The notes under the pieces are model-generated. The model was not told where the DNA came from. It was given only the letters and a program-made list of their open reading frames with translations, and ran no database searches. Below, one piece after another: positions 48,180-57,298 of a stretch of DNA of 64,000 nucleotides. A program made the translations under genes and the position numbers. The stretch spans positions 84,261 through 148,260 of the forward strand of contig CAVWIN010000013.1 of assembly GCA_963755085.1 (NCBI GenBank). Reading direction: 5' to 3'. Numbering within the stretch: position 1 is the first letter of the stretch; each line of letters opens with the position of its first letter. The stretch is from JACVRM01 sp963755085. Its GTDB lineage: Bacteria > Actinomycetota > Thermoleophilia > Gaiellales > Gaiellaceae.

Positions 48180-51089
48180 ATGAACCAGCGACTCAGGGTC
48201 GCCGTAGCGCTTGGTCTGCTTGTGTCCGCAGTGGTGGGGGTCATCGCCCTTCGCGCGGCAGCCACGGGCACACAGCGCGTGGCGCCGAACACATTCGATC
48301 CGCGCAAGGAGGCGCGGTTCGAGCGCGGCGAGGCGAATCGCCGAGGGCCGGCCAGCCCGGCCGCCGAGCAGGTGGAGAACCGCGCCTGGCCGCTGAGCTA
48401 CGTCGACGACCATCTCGCAGCGGTTTCGCGCAAGGCATACGAGGCGAAGGGCAGCAAGCCCGCCCGCACCGCGTTCGGCACGGACGCCGCGTTCACGCAG
48501 GCCTCGTCGGCCACCCCCGGCGCCTGGTCGGCGCTCGGGCCGGCGACGGGGAACGTCCCGGCCGAGGCGTCACAGTTCTTCGACTACTCGACCATGACCG
48601 GGCCGACGACCCAGGAGTCCGGGCGCGTCACCGCGCTCGCCATCGACCCGAACTGCGGTAAGCGGTCCGCGCCTTCCGCCGCGCCGTGCCGGCTGTGGGT
48701 CGCCGCCGCCGGCGGTGGCATCTGGCGGACGAACAACGCGCTCGCGGCGCAGCCGACATGGATCGCGCCGCCCGACGACCTGCCGACGAACGCGTTCGGC
48801 TCGCTGATCGTCGACCCGAACGACGCGTCCGGCAACACGCTGTACGCCGGTTCCGGCGAGCCGAACGGCTCGGGCGATTCCGAGGCCGGCCTCGGCCTCT
48901 TCAAATCGATTGACGGCGGTCAGAGCTGGAACGTCGTCCCCGGCTCGGCAGCCGTGGCCACGAACCGGTCGATCGGTGCGATCGCCGTCAAGCCCGGCAG
49001 CCCGAACACGATCGTGATCGGCACCGCGGTGGCCCGGCACGGGTCGTCGTCGGTGAACGGTGGGCGGCGCACGCCCCCGAATGCCCCGACGCTGGGCTTC
49101 TACTCGTCCACCGACGGAGGCGCGTCGTTCACGCTGTCGACCGACCTGCAGGGCAAGACGCCGCCGAACCCGAGCCCCCCGTCCGGCGGTTCGGACTGGT
49201 TCCAGGGCGGCATCACCAAGATCGCGTACGACCCGAACGCGGCGAACACCGTCTACGCGGCGGTCATTGGCTACGGCCTCTGGCGCTCGACGGACGGCGG
49301 CTCGCATTGGGCGCAGGTCTTCGCGACGATGAACCCCGCCGATACGTTCGGCGACCGCACCGAGTTCGACGTCGTCGATCTCGGCGCCACCACGCGCCTC
49401 TACCTCGGCGACGCCTCCGACGACCTCGGCGTCGCGCGGGTGTACCGCACCGACAACGCGGCGTCGATCGCCGGATCGCCGGCGGGCGGATACGGCAACG
49501 CCGGGTGGACGGAGCTCTCCAGCTCCCAGAACGGGACGAACGGCTTCCTCCCGTACGACTACTGCCAGAACGGCCAGTGCGGCTACGACGACTTCGTCAC
49601 CACCCCGGCGGCACAGCTGGGCGTCGCACCAGGCCACGAGGGCGAGCTCTGGCTCGGCGGCTCGATGAACTACGACGAGCTGCCCGGCTACGCGGGCGCG
49701 CCTCCGCGGTCGAATGGCCGCGCGGTGATCCGCTCGACGAACGCCGGCGGCGCGGCCGCAACCGTGACGTGGGCGGACATGACCGCGACGATCGGGCCGG
49801 CGCCCGGCTATGCGTTCACACAGGGCATCCACCCCGACGAGCACGCCGTCGTCTTCGACTCGGCCGACCCGGGCGTCGCGTTCGTCGGCTCCGACGGGGG
49901 CGTCGTTCGCATCGACGTGCGCTCTACCGCCGACGCGTCGGCCGCCTGCGGCTCGCGGACCTGGCACGGCGCGCCGCTCAGCGCAGCGGATCTCGCCGAC
50001 TGCCAGCGGCTGCTCACAGGGATCCCATCCGCGATTCAGCCGATGAACGCCGGGCTCAACACGATCCAGTTCCAGTCGCTCTCGTTCAACCCGGTCAACC
50101 CGCTGAACGATCTGCTCGGCGGAACGCAGGACAACGGGACGTTCTCGTACACCGGCTCGCCGACGTGGCTCGAGAGCGTGGGCGGCGACGGCGGCCAGTC
50201 GGGCTTCGACGCCGTGACGCCGGCAACCCGGTACCACAACTACTACGACGCCACACCCGAGGTGAACTTCCACGGCAACGACCCGAAGGAGTGGCTCACG
50301 ATCTACGACCCGCTTCAGAAGACCAACGAGCAGCGCTCCTTCTACGTGCCGTTCGAGGCCGACCCGAGCGTCGGCGGGCGGGCGTTCATCGGGCTGGAGC
50401 ACGTCTGGCGCACCGACGACAACGGCGGGAACCCGGCCTACCTGGAGGCGCACTGCAACGCGCTGCATCGCGACGCGAGCACCTGCGGCGACTGGCAGAA
50501 GCTCGGCAACTCGCTGACCGCCGGCTCGGCCAACGATCGCGGCGGCCAGTACGTCGTCGCCGTCGAGCGGGCGGCGACCGACACCGGCACGCTGTGGGCC
50601 GGGACGCGGACGGGCCGCCTCTGGGTGGCCAAGGACGCCGACTCGGCGAGCGCCGGCGGCGTCCACTTCTGGCGTATCGACACGCCGTCGACGCCGGGCC
50701 GGTTCGTGTCCGGGATCGCGATCGACCCAGCCGATACGAACCACGCGTGGATCTCCTACTCGGGCTACAGCGCCTACACGCCGACCACGCCGCAGCACGT
50801 GGTCGAGGCGCGCTACGACCCGAAGACGCACACGGCCACGTTCACCGATCGGTCATACGACATCGGTGGCCAGCCGGTGACTGGACTGACGCGGAACGCG
50901 GGCAACGGCGACCTCTACGCCGCGACCGACTTCGGTGTCCTTCGGCTCGCCAACGGTGCGACCCAGTGGGTTCGAGCAGGCACCGGCCTGCCGAGCGTCG
51001 CGGTCTACGGGCTGACGCTCGCCCAGGGCGCGCACGTGCTCTACGCGGCGACGCACGGGCGCGGCGCGTACCGCCTGGCGCTGCCCTAG
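48180..51089 (+). CDS. Large secreted Asp-box (BNR/VPS10-like) beta-propeller protein
   Basis: A 969-residue exported protein. An N-terminal hydrophobic segment (8-27) acts as signal or anchor. The body carries repeated Asp-box turns (SIDGGQSW, STDGGASF, STDGGSHW) and propeller blades, ending HGRGAYRLALP, typical of sortilin/VPS10-type and sialidase-like repeats. Eight or more cysteines suggest disulfides. ATG at 48180 has a GGGGGAGGG site, and TACACT lies 50 bases upstream. No catalytic sialidase residues can be assigned, so substrate binding or a structural surface role is more likely than a defined hydrolase. Confidence 0.82.
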   Translation: MNQRLRVAVALGLLVSAVVGVIALRAAATGTQRVAPNTFDPRKEARFERGEANRRGPASPAAEQVENRAWPLSYVDDHLAAVSRKAYEAKGSKPARTAFGTDAAFTQASSATPGAWSALGPATGNVPAEASQFFDYSTMTGPTTQESGRVTALAIDPNCGKRSAPSAAPCRLWVAAAGGGIWRTNNALAAQPTWIAPPDDLPTNAFGSLIVDPNDASGNTLYAGSGEPNGSGDSEAGLGLFKSIDGGQSWNVVPGSAAVATNRSIGAIAVKPGSPNTIVIGTAVARHGSSSVNGGRRTPPNAPTLGFYSSTDGGASFTLSTDLQGKTPPNPSPPSGGSDWFQGGITKIAYDPNAANTVYAAVIGYGLWRSTDGGSHWAQVFATMNPADTFGDRTEFDVVDLGATTRLYLGDASDDLGVARVYRTDNAASIAGSPAGGYGNAGWTELSSSQNGTNGFLPYDYCQNGQCGYDDFVTTPAAQLGVAPGHEGELWLGGSMNYDELPGYAGAPPRSNGRAVIRSTNAGGAAATVTWADMTATIGPAPGYAFTQGIHPDEHAVVFDSADPGVAFVGSDGGVVRIDVRSTADASAACGSRTWHGAPLSAADLADCQRLLTGIPSAIQPMNAGLNTIQFQSLSFNPVNPLNDLLGGTQDNGTFSYTGSPTWLESVGGDGGQSGFDAVTPATRYHNYYDATPEVNFHGNDPKEWLTIYDPLQKTNEQRSFYVPFEADPSVGGRAFIGLEHVWRTDDNGGNPAYLEAHCNALHRDASTCGDWQKLGNSLTAGSANDRGGQYVVAVERAATDTGTLWAGTRTGRLWVAKDADSASAGGVHFWRIDTPSTPGRFVSGIAIDPADTNHAWISYSGYSAYTPTTPQHVVEARYDPKTHTATFTDRSYDIGGQPVTGLTRNAGNGDLYAATDFGVLRLANGATQWVRAGTGLPSVAVYGLTLAQGAHVLYAATHGRGAYRLALP

Positions 51090-51093
51090 CGAT

Positions 51094-51138
51094 CAGCCGG
51101 GCGGGCGGGGCGCAGCGAGCGCCTCGCCCGCCCGGCTG
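51094..51138 (+). terminator. Large hairpin after the Asp-box gene
   Basis: CAGCCGGGCGGGCG pairs perfectly with CGCCCGCCCGGCTG (14 bp) around an inner loop, four bases after the stop codon. It is probably the transcription or mRNA 3' end. The rest of the 312-base spacer 51090-51401 holds the promoter of the kinase gene. Confidence 0.55.
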
Positions 51139-51231
51139 CTCAGCTGGTACGGCACGCGCCCGGAGAGGCCCGTGGGACTTGACATAACTTGTGCGCTTTA
51201 TCGGCGCGCAAATCGAAATGAAACTCTCCTC

Positions 51232-51260
51232 TTGAATCTCCATGTTTCTCGCGGTACTAT
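51232..51260 (+). promoter_or_regulatory. Promoter of the NarL-type kinase gene
   Basis: TTGAAT (51232-51237) and TACTAT (51255-51260) are spaced by 17 bases, in a locally AT-rich stretch after the hairpin. It would give a 5' leader of about 135 bases. Confidence 0.5.
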
Positions 51261-51401
51261 CGGCACCGCCGTCAGTCCCCGATAGTTCCACGTTGATGTG
51301 GAGCGTCTGCCCGGGTCCGCCAACTCGGATGCCTCTCCGGCCGCGCGCCGGGTGCGTCTTGCGTTCGCGTTCACAGGTTGGGCGCGAAGAAAGGCCGCCC
51401 C

Positions 51402-52820
51402 GTGTCGAGCTTGCTGCAGTCTCTCGATGTTCTCCCCTTCGACGGCGGCCGTCCGGACGCGGTCGATATCGCACGGGAAACCGTTCTGCGCTTTTCACCA
51501 GGCGATTGGGACGGCAATGAGATCGTCGATTCGGCCGTCCAGCGCGCAGAGAGCTTCGAAAACGAGCGCGACGCCGCGCTCGCATGTGCCGGGGAACTGA
51601 TCGCGGCACTCGCCGTCGAACGGCCCTGGGAGCCGGGCGCGATCAGCAATGTGGTCACGCACGTCGCCGAGGCCACGCACCTGGTCGCAGGGGAGATCCG
51701 GCTCGCGCTCTTCCTGGAGGCGCTCGGCGATCCACGGCTGGCCAGCCTGCCGCCGGGGCTCTCGATCCAGACGTCGCTCCGCCTCCTGCTCGCCTTCGCT
51801 CCCGTCGCCGCGGCCTCGTTCTGGGTCGTGAACCCCGCGAACTCGGTGCGCTGCGCCGTCCGCATCGGCGCCGGCGCGCGGCGGATGCGCACGGCGGCCG
51901 AGGAGGCCGTCCGCTCGGGGTCGGCGGTCAGGGGTGAGGCCACCGCGACCGCCGTCCGGCGCTGGCAGCACGTGACCGGCGTGGTCGCCGCGCACGCGCC
52001 GGACGCGCACATGCTCGAGGCGGCGACGTATGTGCGCGAGACGGCGCGGATGCTCGGGCCGGCGGTCGAGCGCGAGTCGGTGCTCGACCGGGGCACCTCA
52101 CGGGAGCGTTCGCTCGTGGCGGCGGGCGAACGCCGTCTCGCACGGCTGGGCTACGACCTCCACGACGGGCCGCTCCAGGACGCCGGCGCGGCACGGCGCG
52201 AGCTCTTCCTGCTCCGCGACGAGCTCGCCCGGCTGCTGGGCGCCGCGCCGGAGGCGGACGCCGCCCGGGCGCACCTCGAGCGGCTCGAGGAGATGGTCGC
52301 GGGCGGCGAGCTGCGGCTTCGCCAGCTGGCGCAGTCGGCCGAGTCGCCGGCAATCCTCTCGCGCCCGCTCCGGACGTCGCTCGAGGCCGAGATCACGAGC
52401 TTCGTCGCGGCGAGCGACATCGAGGTCGACGTGCGGCTCGAGGGCGACCTCGACTCGCTCACGGGCTCGCAGCGCATCGCGCTGGTACGCATCGTCCAGG
52501 AAGCGCTCAGCAACATCCGCGAGCACAGCGGGGCGACGCGGGTGCGCCTCTCCGTCGTGCGGACAAACGGCGCCGTCCGGGCCGAGATCGACGACGACGG
52601 GCGCGGCTTCGAGCTCGAGCGCACGCTCGTCCGCGCCGCCAAGCGCGGCCGCATGGGCCTCGTCGGCATGAGCGAGCGTGCGCTGCTCCTCGGCGGTGCG
52701 TTCGACGTGCATAGCGCCCCCGGCGGCCCGACGCGCATCGCCGTGACGCTTCCAGAGTGGCGGCCGCTCGACGCGGCAAACGCCGACCAGCCCTCCGAAG
52801 AAAACGTGCTCTGGGCCTAG
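51402..52820 (+). CDS. Sensor histidine kinase, HisKA_3 (NarL/DesK) type
   Basis: A 472-residue kinase with no membrane segment obvious apart from a weak hydrophobic stretch. The dimerisation helix has the phospho-acceptor His in GYDLHDGPLQDAGAA; the ATPase domain shows EALSNIREHSGATRVRLSV, IDDDGRGFEL and GRMGLVGMSERA. GTG at 51402 has an AAAGG site seven bases away; TTG at 51378 is an alternative. Its partner regulator follows after 20 bases. Confidence 0.88.
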   Translation: MSSLLQSLDVLPFDGGRPDAVDIARETVLRFSPGDWDGNEIVDSAVQRAESFENERDAALACAGELIAALAVERPWEPGAISNVVTHVAEATHLVAGEIRLALFLEALGDPRLASLPPGLSIQTSLRLLLAFAPVAAASFWVVNPANSVRCAVRIGAGARRMRTAAEEAVRSGSAVRGEATATAVRRWQHVTGVVAAHAPDAHMLEAATYVRETARMLGPAVERESVLDRGTSRERSLVAAGERRLARLGYDLHDGPLQDAGAARRELFLLRDELARLLGAAPEADAARAHLERLEEMVAGGELRLRQLAQSAESPAILSRPLRTSLEAEITSFVAASDIEVDVRLEGDLDSLTGSQRIALVRIVQEALSNIREHSGATRVRLSVVRTNGAVRAEIDDDGRGFELERTLVRAAKRGRMGLVGMSERALLLGGAFDVHSAPGGPTRIAVTLPEWRPLDAANADQPSEENVLWA

Positions 52821-52840
52821 CCCGCAACGAAAGGACAACC

Positions 52841-53452
52841 ATGAAAGTGCTCCTCGCCGACGACCACCGCCTCACCCTCGAGGGCGTCCGCCGGGCGCTC
52901 GAGAGCGCAGACGACATCGAGGTCGTGGGCGCGGCGACGGACGGAAGCCAGGTCCTGCCGCTGATCGGGCAAACGAATCCCGACGTCGTCCTGCTCGACA
53001 TCCGCATGCCGCAGCTCGACGGGCTCGCCTGCCTCGACCGCATCCGCGAGCGTTACCCGAAGGTGAAGGCGGTCGCGTTCTCGGCCTTCGACGACCCGAC
53101 GCACATCGATGCGGCCCTCCGGCGCGGCGCGTGCGGCTACATCGTCAAGACGATCGACCCGCGCGACCTGCCGTCGGCGCTCCGCCAGGCCGTCGAGGGC
53201 ACTTTCTACTACGTGCTCTCGAACGGCGGCGACACGAGCGCGCTGAAGGCGAGCGGGCTCACAGAGCGCGAGATCCTGATCCTCGAGGAGGTCGCCGCCG
53301 GCCTCTCGAACGACGCCATCGGCCGCAAGCTCTGGCTCAGCGAGCAGACCGTCAAGTTCCACCTGCACAAGGTCTACCGCAAGCTCGGCGTGGCCAACCG
53401 CACCGAGGCGGCGCGCTACGCGTACGAGCACGGCTTGCTCCGCAGTGCGTAG
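52841..53452 (+). CDS. NarL/FixJ-family response regulator
   Basis: A 203-residue regulator: receiver with phospho-acceptor Asp53 (VVLLDIRMPQLDG) and Lys (YIVKTID), then a LuxR-type HTH (LTEREILILEEVAAGLSNDAIGRKLWLSEQTVKFHLHKVYRKLGVANRTEAA). The ATG at 52841 follows an AAAGGA site. Pili genes begin just after, so this pair is a candidate regulator of the Tad locus. Confidence 0.93.
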   Translation: MKVLLADDHRLTLEGVRRALESADDIEVVGAATDGSQVLPLIGQTNPDVVLLDIRMPQLDGLACLDRIRERYPKVKAVAFSAFDDPTHIDAALRRGACGYIVKTIDPRDLPSALRQAVEGTFYYVLSNGGDTSALKASGLTEREILILEEVAAGLSNDAIGRKLWLSEQTVKFHLHKVYRKLGVANRTEAARYAYEHGLLRSA

Positions 53453-53524
53453 CTATCCCTCCGGTAGCGCAGCACTGACCGTTCGGCGGTCGTCTTCCGC
53501 CGCGCGCCATGGTCTGCTTGGGCC

Positions 53525-53917
53525 ATGGCCATGGCGTTGGGTCGGGAGGAGAACGTCCGTGTGCTGCGCCCCATCCGGGTGCTCGTGGTCTCACGGGACC
53601 GGCCGTTCGTGGCGATGGCGAGGTTCCTGCTCGCCCGTGACGGTCTCGAGGCGCAGGTGTCGAACCGGCCGGGAGACCTCTTCGAGCTCGTGCGGCAGGG
53701 GGTCGACGTCGTAGTGATCGACGCGACGGCCTCGCTGGCGAACGCCGCGAGCGCCGCGGCGGAGCTCGAGGCGCTGTATCCCGGAATCGGCGTCATCGTC
53801 GTCTGCGACGAGCGCGGGCCGCAGGCACGGGCGCTCCCGGTGCTGCCGAAGTGGGCGGCGCTGGAAGGGCTTGCCGACGCGGCCCGGCGCGCGTACCTGA
53901 GGCTGAGCCCGGCGTGA
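53525..53917 (+). CDS. Small receiver-like protein at the head of the Tad locus
   Basis: A 130-residue protein with the fold pattern of a response receiver: VLVVSRDRPFVAMARFLLARDG, VDVVVIDATAS, GIGVIVVCDE and LPKWA. The usual acidic pair near the N-terminus is replaced (SRD), but the central Asp and late Lys remain, so phosphorylation is uncertain. Its stop overlaps the prepilin peptidase GTG. An atypical receiver next to Tad genes recalls the receiver part of TadZ/CpaE proteins. Confidence 0.6.
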   Translation: MAMALGREENVRVLRPIRVLVVSRDRPFVAMARFLLARDGLEAQVSNRPGDLFELVRQGVDVVVIDATASLANAASAAAELEALYPGIGVIVVCDERGPQARALPVLPKWAALEGLADAARRAYLRLSPA

Positions 53918-54369
53918 CGCACGCCGCCGTCGCCGGAGCGCTGCTGGCGGTCATGGCCGTCCTGGCCGTCATCGACGTCCGCCGCCGGATCCTTCCGAAC
54001 CGCATCGTCCTGCCGGCGACGGCGGCCGTGCTCACGGCGCAGCTCGTCTTCTTCCCGGAGCATGCCCTCGCCTGGGTGCTGGGCGCCCTGCTCGCCGCGC
54101 TCTGCCTTCTCGTCCTGCACGTCGCGTACCCGCCCGGGATGGGCATGGGCGACGTCAAGGTCGCGCTCTTGCTCGGTGCCGCGCTCGGCGCCGCGGTCTC
54201 CGTGGCGCTGGTTACGGCAGTGGTGACGGCGGCGCTCGCTGCGGTGGTCGTGCTAGCGCGCAGTGGCCCACGCACTGCCCTGCCGTTCGGGCCGTTTCTC
54301 GCGCTCGGCGCAGCCGTGGCCGTGTTCGCCGGCGAGCCGCTTCTCCACGCGTACCTGTCCACGCTCTAG
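53914..54369 (+). CDS. Type IV prepilin peptidase (TadV/CpaA-like)
   Basis: A 151-residue membrane protease of family A24 with about five helices. The two catalytic aspartates are in AVIDVRRRILPNR and GMGMGDVKVALLLG. It lacks the N-terminal methylase domain, as is usual for Tad systems. It should process the Flp pilin and the TadE/TadG pseudopilins. GTG at 53914 overlaps the previous stop. Confidence 0.9.
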   Translation: MTHAAVAGALLAVMAVLAVIDVRRRILPNRIVLPATAAVLTAQLVFFPEHALAWVLGALLAALCLLVLHVAYPPGMGMGDVKVALLLGAALGAAVSVALVTAVVTAALAAVVVLARSGPRTALPFGPFLALGAAVAVFAGEPLLHAYLSTL

Positions 54370-54435
54370 CGATCGGCGGAGGCGGGTTCCCCGCCGCAGC
54401 ATCGGCGCGCGAAGTCGCGTCTATCTGCTCTTCGA

Positions 54436-54482
54436 CCGCCGGAGATCGTCATGCCGAGCGGAGCGAGGCGGATCTCCGGCGG
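54436..54482. repeat. Intergenic palindromic element
   Basis: CCGCCGGAGATC pairs with GATCTCCGGCGG over 12 bp around an inner GTCATGCCGAGCGGAGCGAGGC segment, which is itself partly palindromic. The inner wording resembles dispersed intergenic repeats seen in many bacterial genomes. Only one copy lies in this window, so the repeat status is inferred. The rest of the spacer 54370-54610 shows no gene. Confidence 0.4.
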
Positions 54483-54610
54483 AGAGATAGCCCTTCGATA
54501 GCGGGGACTACCCGTTCAGTAGGCGAAACCTCCGCCGCGAATTCGCAAACTCGTTCTTGCGTGAGAAACGTCGGCAGATACCTGTCGAGACCAACAAGGA
54601 GGTGAGCCGG

Positions 54611-54787
54611 GTGAATCGCATCTTCAACTTCTTCTTCCTCCGCCTTCAGCGGGAAGAGGGGCAGACGATGGCGGAGTACGGCGTCGTCCTGGCCGTCATC
54701 ACGGTCGCACTCGTCGGGGCGTTCGCGCTGCTGTCCGGGAACATCAAGTCCGCGATCAACAACGTGGCGGGCGTCATCGGCAAGTAG
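54611..54787 (+). CDS. flp: Flp-type pilin
   Basis: A 58-residue prepilin: short basic leader, then REEGQTMAEYGVVLAVITVALVGAFALL. Cleavage after the Gly in EEG-QTMAEYG would expose the conserved Glu-Tyr of Flp pilins, and the hydrophobic helix forms the fibre core. GTG at 54611 has a strong AAGGAGGTGA site. A hairpin just after the stop may limit read-through and allow excess pilin over the assembly genes. Confidence 0.92.
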   Translation: MNRIFNFFFLRLQREEGQTMAEYGVVLAVITVALVGAFALLSGNIKSAINNVAGVIGK

Positions 54788-54801
54788 ATCGCCCGGGAAT
54801 G

Positions 54802-54826
54802 GCGGGCCTCCCGTTCGGAGGCCCGC
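54802..54826 (+). terminator. Hairpin between flp and tadE
   Basis: GCGGGCCTCC pairs with GGAGGCCCGC (10 bp, CGTTC loop), followed after some bases by CCTTT. It fits a partial terminator that sets a higher level for pilin than for the downstream genes. Confidence 0.55.
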
Positions 54827-54849
54827 GTTCCGGCCTCCTTTATCCAGCC

Positions 54850-55251
54850 ATGACCAAGCGAAACTCACGACTCCAATTCCGAAGCGAAAGCGGTCAAGCG
54901 ATGACCGAGTTCGCGCTGATCCTGCCGCTGGTCGCGATGCTGCTCTTCGCGATCTTCCAGTTCGGGATCGTCTTCCACGACTACGTCCAGATCACGGACG
55001 CCACCCGGGCCGGCGCCCGGAAGGCCGCGGTCAGCCGCGGCCTGCCGGATCCCGCCGCCTCGGCGGCGGCCGCCGTGCGGTCGTCCGCGAACGGCCTCGA
55101 CCCCAGCAACCTCGACGTGTCCGTCGCGTCGAGCTTCGCGCGGGGCTCCGACGTGACCGTCACGGCCACGTACCCCTACTCGATCAGCCTGCTCGGCCTC
55201 GTCATCAAGTCGGGCCGGATGACCAGCACGACCACGGAGCGCGTCGAGTGA
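54850..55251 (+). CDS. tadE: TadE-family pseudopilin
   Basis: A 133-residue protein with the TadE opening SGQAMTEFALILPLVAMLLFAIFQFG, where the Glu marks prepilin-like processing, then a YVQITDATRAGARKAAVSRG segment and a beta-rich domain. It belongs to the envelope part of the Tad secretion machine. ATG at 54850. Confidence 0.9.
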   Translation: MTKRNSRLQFRSESGQAMTEFALILPLVAMLLFAIFQFGIVFHDYVQITDATRAGARKAAVSRGLPDPAASAAAAVRSSANGLDPSNLDVSVASSFARGSDVTVTATYPYSISLLGLVIKSGRMTSTTTERVE

Positions 55252-55291
55252 CGCGCGCCTGCCCATCGACCACGCGATCGGAGAAGACGAG

Positions 55292-56091
55292 ATGAATTCC
55301 TACCGCGCTCGCAACACCGCCATCGCAGGCGCGCTCGCCGCTGTCGCAGTCCTGCTCACGTTGGCGTACGTCCGGAATGTCAGGAACGACGCCCAGCAGG
55401 GCAGCTCGCTGGTGCGCGTCATGGTGGCCGTGCGCGACATCGTCGCCGGGACGCCCGGCAACGACGCCGCACTGGCGCCGCGTGAGGTGCCGCGCCGCGC
55501 GGTCGTCCCGGGCGCGATCACCACCAAGAGCCAGGTCTCCGGGCTCGTCGCCGCCGACCAGATCTACGCGGGCGAGCAGGCGACGACGCTCCGCTTCGTC
55601 CCCGCCGCCGAGCAGGGCATCGTCGGGCAGCTGAAGGGCAACCAGCGCGCCCTCCAGGTGCCGGGCGACCAGAACCAGCTGCTCGCCGGAACGCTGAAGG
55701 CCGACGACCGCATCGACGTCGTCGCCTCGGTCAAGTACCGCGTGCGCGACGTCAAGTGGCGGCACCGCGGGCGGCGGACATCGACCGCACGGCGAGCCGC
55801 ATCGTCCTGCGCGACCTGCGCGTTCTGCAGGCGCCGAACGCTCCGACGAGCGACAGCACGCTTGGGAGCAACAACACTCGTACAACGCGATCCTCGCCGT
55901 CACCGACGCCCAGGCGCAGAAGCTCTTCTACGTCATGAAGAACGCCGACTGGTCGTTCCAGCTCCGGCCGAAGAACCACCCGAAGGACAGCCCGGAGAGC
56001 GTCGACACGCTCGAGTCCATCCTCGGCGACGGCCTCAAGGCCGGCCAGCAGGCGCAGCTCACCGGCGGCTGGTCGAAGGGGCAACCAGTGA
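55292..56091 (+). CDS. cpaB: Flp pilus assembly protein CpaB/RcpC, frame broken
   Basis: The N-terminus has one membrane helix (IAGALAAVAVLLTLAYV) and an SAF domain (VMVAVRDIVAGTPGND, VSGLVAADQIYAGEQAT), then the CpaB core (LQVPGDQNQLLAGTLKADDRIDVVASV). Two one-base losses near 55757 and 55870 are needed to continue through DIDRTASRIVLRDLRVLQAP and SYNAILAVTDAQAQKLFYVMKNADW. The best end is TGA 56089-56091, overlapping the CpaE GTG, if one extra base near 56070 is removed. CpaB forms part of the periplasmic or cell-wall ring of Tad pili. Confidence 0.75.
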
Positions 56092-57296
56092 CCACCCTCG
56101 AGACGTACACGCCGCCGACCGAGCCCGGCGCCGCCCGGCTCGTCATGACCGGGAGCTGCGACGGCCTCGCCGAGCTGCGCGAGTCGCTCGCCGCCCACCC
56201 GGAGGTCGACCTGCGCGGCTGGTGCGAGGACATCGAGGAGGCCGCCGGCCTGCTCGGGCGCGGCCCCGCCGCGGTGCTGCACGCGACGGCCGACCACGCG
56301 ACTCTGGACGCAGAGCTCGAGGCGATCCGGGTCTACACCGACGCGCCGATCGTGCTCCTCACGGCGACCACGCCCCTTCCGGACGTGGACGTCGCCGCAG
56401 CGCTCGTCCTCCCCGACGACGCGGATCGCGTGCCGGAGGTCGTCGGCGGCCTACGGGGCGGCTCGCAGCCCACCGATGCGACCGCCACCCAGAACCGGTT
56501 CTTCACCGTGTTCTCGCCGAAGGGCGGCACCGGCAAGTCCGTGATCGCGACGAACCTCGGGGTCGCGCTCGCGCTGAACGGCGTCTCGACGCTCCTCGTC
56601 GACCTGGGCCTCGAGCTCGGCGACGACGCGCTGATGCTGGGCAGCGACCCGCGGCGCACGATCTACGACCTCGTCGCCGCGCCAGGGGCGCTCGACGAGG
56701 AGAAGCTCCGCGGCTACGCCACGCGGCACGCGAGCGGGCTGGACGTCCTCCCCGCTCCGCTCCGGCCCGAGCAGGCCGAGCTGGTCACCGAGGACAAGGT
56801 CGCCCGGATCCTCGATGTCGCGAGGGGCGCCTACGACGCGGTCGTGGTCGACACGCCGGCGTCGTTCCACGGAACGGTGCTCGCGGCCGTCGACCGCACC
56901 GACGCCCTGCTGCTCGTCTGCGAGCTCGACATGGCGACGCTCAAGAACGTCCGGGTCACGCTCGAGACGCTTCAGCTGCTCCGCGTTCCGGAGGAGCGGA
57001 TCTCGCTCGTGCTGAACCAGCCGAGCCCGTCCCGGGCGATGAAGCGCAGTGAGCTCGAGGCGGCCCTCGGCTCCCGCGTGCGGTTCGAGGTGCCCTACGA
57101 CGCCGAGGTGCCCGGCTCGATCGGGCTCGGCAAGCCGCTCGTCCTCTCGGGCGGCGGGTTCGCGAAGGCAGTGTCGAAGATGGCCGGCGAGCTCGTCCCC
57201 AGGCGGTCGAAGCGGCCCTGGTCGAACGGCACCCAGCCGCGCAGCGACTCCGGTGACAACGGCAAGCAGCGGCGCTGGCCGCTGCGGAAGGGCTAG
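56088..57296 (+). CDS. cpaE: Tad localisation ATPase, CpaE/TadZ family
   Basis: A 402-residue protein with an N-terminal receiver-like domain (LVMTGSCDGLAELRESLAAHPEVDL...) and a MinD/ParA-type ATPase with deviant Walker A FSPKGGTGKSVIATNLG, LLVDLGLELGDDAL and VVVDTPASF. It should place the pilus machine in the cell. GTG at 56088 is chosen because it would overlap the corrected CpaB stop; as sequenced the frame is also open into the CpaB tail. Confidence 0.85.
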   Translation: MTTLETYTPPTEPGAARLVMTGSCDGLAELRESLAAHPEVDLRGWCEDIEEAAGLLGRGPAAVLHATADHATLDAELEAIRVYTDAPIVLLTATTPLPDVDVAAALVLPDDADRVPEVVGGLRGGSQPTDATATQNRFFTVFSPKGGTGKSVIATNLGVALALNGVSTLLVDLGLELGDDALMLGSDPRRTIYDLVAAPGALDEEKLRGYATRHASGLDVLPAPLRPEQAELVTEDKVARILDVARGAYDAVVVDTPASFHGTVLAAVDRTDALLLVCELDMATLKNVRVTLETLQLLRVPEERISLVLNQPSPSRAMKRSELEAALGSRVRFEVPYDAEVPGSIGLGKPLVLSGGGFAKAVSKMAGELVPRRSKRPWSNGTQPRSDSGDNGKQRRWPLRKG

Positions 57297-57298
57297 GG

